Origin: Candidatus Cloacimonadota bacterium
GTDB lineage: Bacteria; Cloacimonadota; Cloacimonadia; Cloacimonadales; TCS61
Assembly (NCBI GenBank): GCA_030626645.1
Contig: DAOUTP010000021.1
Location: forward strand, 1 to 14,779
DNA length: 14,779 nt
Direction: 5' to 3'
Positions 12,160 through 14,779 of this stretch are shown here, piece after piece (positions within the stretch are counted from its first letter, which is position 1; the number at the start of each line of letters is the position of its first letter). The notes beneath the pieces are model-generated. The model was not told where the DNA came from and searched no databases. It saw only the letters and a program-made list of their open reading frames with translations. The position numbers and the translations under genes are program-made.

Positions 12160-12864
12160 CTACTCAACAATTAATTTCATTGTAAGAACTGCTTCAGCAA
12201 GACCTGAAAAAACTGCCCGTGAGATAATACTATGTCCAATATTAAACTCTTCAAAAATATTTAGTTCTACAAGTCTCTGAGTATTATGATAATTTAATCC
12301 GTGACCTGCTACTACACGCATTCCAAGCTTTTCAGTTAGAATAGCTGCATTGTTTATTTTTTCTACTTCAGCTTGAATTTCACTTTCCTTTTTTAAATTT
12401 GCATATCTTCCTGTATGAATTTCCACTGCATCAGCATCGAGGTCTTTAGCTAATTCTATCATTTCCAGATCAGGCTCAATAAATACACTGACTTCAATTC
12501 CGGCTTTCTTTAAAGATGAAATAGCATTTCTGTGTACCTCTGATAAATTCAACCCGCCTTCAGTTGTCAGCTCTTCCCTTTTTTCAGGAACTAAAGTTAC
12601 AGTATCAGGCTTTATATCAGAGGCGATCTTCACCATTTCATTTGTAGCTGCCATTTCCAGATTTAGTTTTGTTTGGATTGTTTTCTTTAGTATTTTCAGA
12701 TCACGGTCTTGAATGTGTCTTCTATCTTCACGTAAATGAATCGTTATTTGATCTGCACCATTTTGTTCAGCTACACTAGCAGCATAAATTGGTTCCGGCT
12801 CAATTCCCTGTCTTGCTTCTCTGAGTGTTGCTATATGATCAATATTCACACCTAATAATGCCAT
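12160..12864 (-). CDS. pdxJ: Pyridoxine 5'-phosphate synthase
   Basis: Condenses 1-deoxyxylulose 5-phosphate with 3-amino-2-oxopropyl phosphate to make pyridoxine 5'-phosphate, the last ring-forming step of the DXP-dependent vitamin B6 pathway. The 234 residues are near family length. Seen: GVNIDHIATLREARQG (5-20), DQITIHLREDRRHI (38-51) with the catalytic H43 and phosphate-binding R45 and H50, LEMA with E70, VEIHTGRYA (147-155), VAGHGLNY (185-192) with H188, and the phosphate loop NIGHSI (208-213). CAGGAG lies nine bases before the ATG. It follows the parvulin gene by 21 bp in the same operon. Its presence implies that vitamin B6 is made by the DXP route rather than by PdxS/PdxT. Confidence 0.97.
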   Translation of the reverse strand: MALLGVNIDHIATLREARQGIEPEPIYAASVAEQNGADQITIHLREDRRHIQDRDLKILKKTIQTKLNLEMAATNEMVKIASDIKPDTVTLVPEKREELTTEGGLNLSEVHRNAISSLKKAGIEVSVFIEPDLEMIELAKDLDADAVEIHTGRYANLKKESEIQAEVEKINNAAILTEKLGMRVVAGHGLNYHNTQRLVELNIFEEFNIGHSIISRAVFSGLAEAVLTMKLIVE

Positions 12865-12885
12865 CTGTTTGTCTCCTGATAAATA

Positions 12886-13740
12886 TTATAATTCTTTGTG
12901 ATTGATAAAAATATCTGCTTTACTGCGTAAACCTTTAAGATGTTTGATAAGTTTCAGTTCAGAATTGATCTTTTTTAATCTATTTTTAAGAGCATCTTTA
13001 ACTTCATCAAAATCAGCGATCACACTCTCTTTTCTATCGGTATTCATGATAATATGATATCCAAACTTTGTTTTAACCGGTTTACTGAATTCATGTTGTT
13101 TTAGATTGAATGCAACATCTTCAAAATCCTTTACCATTTTTCCCTTTGGGAAATAGCCAAGATCACCACACTGACAATTGCTTGGACAATCCGAGCATTC
13201 TGCAGCGATTTTATCAAAATCATCTTTTGTTTTAATCCTTTTATATAATTCATCAGCCCTCAATAAACTCTCTTTACCAGTACCATTAATAAGTATGTGG
13301 GAAGCTTTGACCATCTCCTGGGTTTTGAATGAATTAATATTCTCTTTATATATTTCTCGAAGTTTTTCAATTGGTATTTCAGAATCAGCTGGGAAATTGA
13401 TCTTAACATATTTTGTTATTAATAAATTATTTTTAATTCTCTCTTTTATGGTTTTAATTTCAATTTCTTTATCAATTAACATATTATTGAAATCATCTTC
13501 AGATTCGAATTTTAATTTCAACTCAACTACTTCATGTTCAATATCATCATCAGAAATGTCAATTTTAGAAATTTTTGCAGAATTAAGAAGTAGATGTCCG
13601 TCTATGAGTTGTTCTATTGCTCTCTTTTTTGCTTCATTATTTGGTTCTCCAAGATGCATCATTTTAAGCACTTCTTTCAATTCTGATTGATATTCCTGAA
13701 ATTTAATTTCGTAATTATTTACTTTTGCAACGATCATCAT
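12886..13740 (-). CDS. Cytosolic parvulin-type peptidyl-prolyl isomerase (SurA/PpiC-like)
   Basis: Helical chaperone module plus a PpiC rotamase domain, 284 residues. Residues 1-110 are the SurA-N-like helical part (VAKVNNYEIKFQEYQSELKEVLK). The parvulin domain spans about 142-235: VKASHILI (143-150), then GDLGYFPKGKMVKDFEDVAFNL, then VKTKFGYHIIM. A C-terminal helix follows. There is no signal peptide, so unlike SurA or PrsA it should be cytoplasmic. Odd: the loop before GDLG reads CSDCPSNCQCGDLG, four cysteines where most parvulins have one or none, suggesting metal or redox sensitivity. Start: the first ATG (13740) overlaps the miaA stop as ATGA, but GGAG is only two bases from it and five from the second ATG (13737), so initiation may be at either. 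21 bp upstream of pdxJ. Confidence 0.88.
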   Translation of the reverse strand: MMIVAKVNNYEIKFQEYQSELKEVLKMMHLGEPNNEAKKRAIEQLIDGHLLLNSAKISKIDISDDDIEHEVVELKLKFESEDDFNNMLIDKEIEIKTIKERIKNNLLITKYVKINFPADSEIPIEKLREIYKENINSFKTQEMVKASHILINGTGKESLLRADELYKRIKTKDDFDKIAAECSDCPSNCQCGDLGYFPKGKMVKDFEDVAFNLKQHEFSKPVKTKFGYHIIMNTDRKESVIADFDEVKDALKNRLKKINSELKLIKHLKGLRSKADIFINHKEL

Positions 13741-14681
13741 CTCTCCTGTAATTTCATCATTATTTCTTTATAGACATTTGAAAAGTTAATGCTTTTACTA
13801 TCTAATGTCAAATCAAAATCAATTTTTCTATACCATGTGAACTGTTGCTTGGCGAAATTGCGGGTGTTTTGTTTAATTTTATCTATGCAAATACCTAATT
13901 CAGAATTATCTTCAAAAAATGGATAAAGCTCTTTGTAGCCAACTGTATTCATACCGGGATCAAGTCTTTTGTATCCTTTTTTTACAAGATCTTTCATTTC
14001 ATTCATTAATCCAATGTCGATCATTTTATCAACACGACTATTTATTTTTTCATATAGTGTTTTCCGTTCTTCTGATATCATTATATTTACAGTTTGGAAG
14101 TTTCTCACTTCTCGAATGTCTTCTTTCCATAGTTGAGTTATTGTTTTTCCTGTTGTTTCATATACCTCTAAGGCACGAATAATCCGATTCGCATCGTTCT
14201 CATTTATACGTCTGGCAGAATCAGGATCAACCTTTTTCAGCTTTTTATAAAAGAACTCGATTCCCTTTTCTTCTGCTACTTTACGCAGGCTTTGTCTTAT
14301 TTCTATTGGAATTTCCGGAGCTTTGAATATGCCTTCCAGAAGTGCTTTTATATAAAAACCTGTACCTCCGCACATAATTAAGATCTTATCTTGAGATGAA
14401 ATTTTGGCGATAATCTTTTCTGCATCTTCAGCAAAAGTGCCTGCATTATACTCTTCATCAGGTTTTACTATATCAATTAGGTGATGTTTAATTTTTTTTT
14501 GCTCTTCTATAGTTGGTTTTGCAGTACCGATATTTAAATATTTATAAACCTGTCTGGAGTCAGCCGAGATTATCGAAGTATTAAGTTTTTCGGCAATTTT
14601 CATTGCGAGTCGACTTTTCCCTACTGCCGTTGGACCTTGAATGATGATCAATGGAATATTGTTCTTTTGCTTTTGGCTCAT
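13737..14681 (-). CDS. miaA: tRNA dimethylallyltransferase
   Basis: Adds a dimethylallyl group to N6 of adenosine 37 in tRNAs reading codons beginning with U, the first step of ms2i6A formation. Of the 314 residues, the family hallmarks are the P-loop GPTAVGKS (16-23), the DSRQVYKYLNIGTAKP block (41-56) with the catalytic D41, KHHLID (69-74), GGTGFY, and the late FTWYRK motif contacting tRNA. Start: ATG 14681 overlaps the mutL stop as ATGA and has no Shine-Dalgarno, so it is probably translated by coupling to mutL. The next methionine would remove the P-loop, which supports this start. Downstream it overlaps the parvulin gene by 4 bp. Confidence 0.97.
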   Translation of the reverse strand: MSQKQKNNIPLIIIQGPTAVGKSRLAMKIAEKLNTSIISADSRQVYKYLNIGTAKPTIEEQKKIKHHLIDIVKPDEEYNAGTFAEDAEKIIAKISSQDKILIMCGGTGFYIKALLEGIFKAPEIPIEIRQSLRKVAEEKGIEFFYKKLKKVDPDSARRINENDANRIIRALEVYETTGKTITQLWKEDIREVRNFQTVNIMISEERKTLYEKINSRVDKMIDIGLMNEMKDLVKKGYKRLDPGMNTVGYKELYPFFEDNSELGICIDKIKQNTRNFAKQQFTWYRKIDFDLTLDSKSINFSNVYKEIMMKLQER

Positions 14682-14779
14682 GTTATTCGTTTGAATTTTT
14701 TTTCAAATTCAGGTATCGTCATCTTGATGATTAGCGGTCTACCATGAGGACAAAAATAAGGAACTTCACAGGCAAATAG
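14678..14779 (-). CDS. mutL: DNA mismatch repair protein MutL, C-terminal 33 residues
   Basis: Only the 3' end is in the window; the frame is open to the right edge. The residues read LFACEVPYFCPHGRP, then LIIKMTIPEFEKKFKRIT and stop. CPHGRP is a conserved metal-binding motif of the C-terminal endonuclease domain in MutL proteins of bacteria lacking MutH, so this MutL should be nicking-competent. MutL links mismatch recognition by MutS to strand removal. Its stop overlaps the miaA start (ATGA), the well-known mutL-miaA gene order. Confidence 0.93.
   Translation of the reverse strand, partial: LFACEVPYFCPHGRPLIIKMTIPEFEKKFKRIT

Noticed and set aside
13178..13690. A 170-codon open frame on the plus strand
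   Set aside because: It lies entirely antisense to the parvulin gene, whose protein is clearly recognisable, and its serine-rich product has no family features.

Overview
The window is a piece of an AT-rich bacterial chromosome, roughly one third G+C by eye. Most genes have clear Shine-Dalgarno sequences (GGAG or AGGAGG types). It encodes typical Gram-negative-style housekeeping genes: a DXP-route pyridoxine gene (pdxJ), mutL-miaA, dnaX and a tRNA gene with CCA encoded. The intergenic spaces are crowded with imperfect palindromes. Strong Shine-Dalgarno use and the absence of the -33/-7 promoter pattern argue against a typical Bacteroidota. An uncultured FCB-type lineage such as Cloacimonadota is my guess, at low confidence and from general impression only.

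Layout. (1) 119-2929 (-): a large STAND-type NTPase with a central NACHT domain and twelve 22-residue leucine-rich repeats, the most accessory-looking gene here and a plausible anti-phage or other conflict sensor. (2) 3119-3676 (+): an MntP manganese exporter. (3) 3884-4386 (-): a YefM/YoeB-type toxin-antitoxin pair whose promoter contains a perfect operator palindrome. (4) 4487-4771: a tRNA-Leu(CAG) gene (-) and, 195 bp away, a second exact 20-bp copy of its 3' end. Between them lies a GC-rich segment unlike its surroundings, possibly the scar of an integration event. (5) 4937-6550 (+): dnaX, whose end overlaps a convergent polysaccharide deacetylase gene (6536-7171, -). (6) 7281-11892 (+): a tightly packed five-gene operon of a membrane glycosyltransferase, SAM methyltransferase, uridine kinase, exported DUF4139-like protein, and a GAF plus degenerate GGDEF protein. 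(7) 12160-14779 (-): mutL (3' end only), miaA, a cytosolic parvulin and pdxJ, coupled by ATGA overlaps or short gaps.

How the parts relate. The mutL-miaA-parvulin-pdxJ set, dnaX and the tRNA look like core chromosome. The NACHT gene, the toxin-antitoxin pair and the tRNA-end duplication lie together on the left side and form the accessory part. Intergenic regions hold at least ten hairpin-forming inverted repeats. Two of these (about 3010-3060 and 3813-3846) share the same right end, and two others (11975-12004 and 12011-12031) stand in tandem. They look like small dispersed palindromic elements rather than only terminators. The best candidate for an undescribed system is the NACHT-LRR protein with its uncharacterised N-terminal region.
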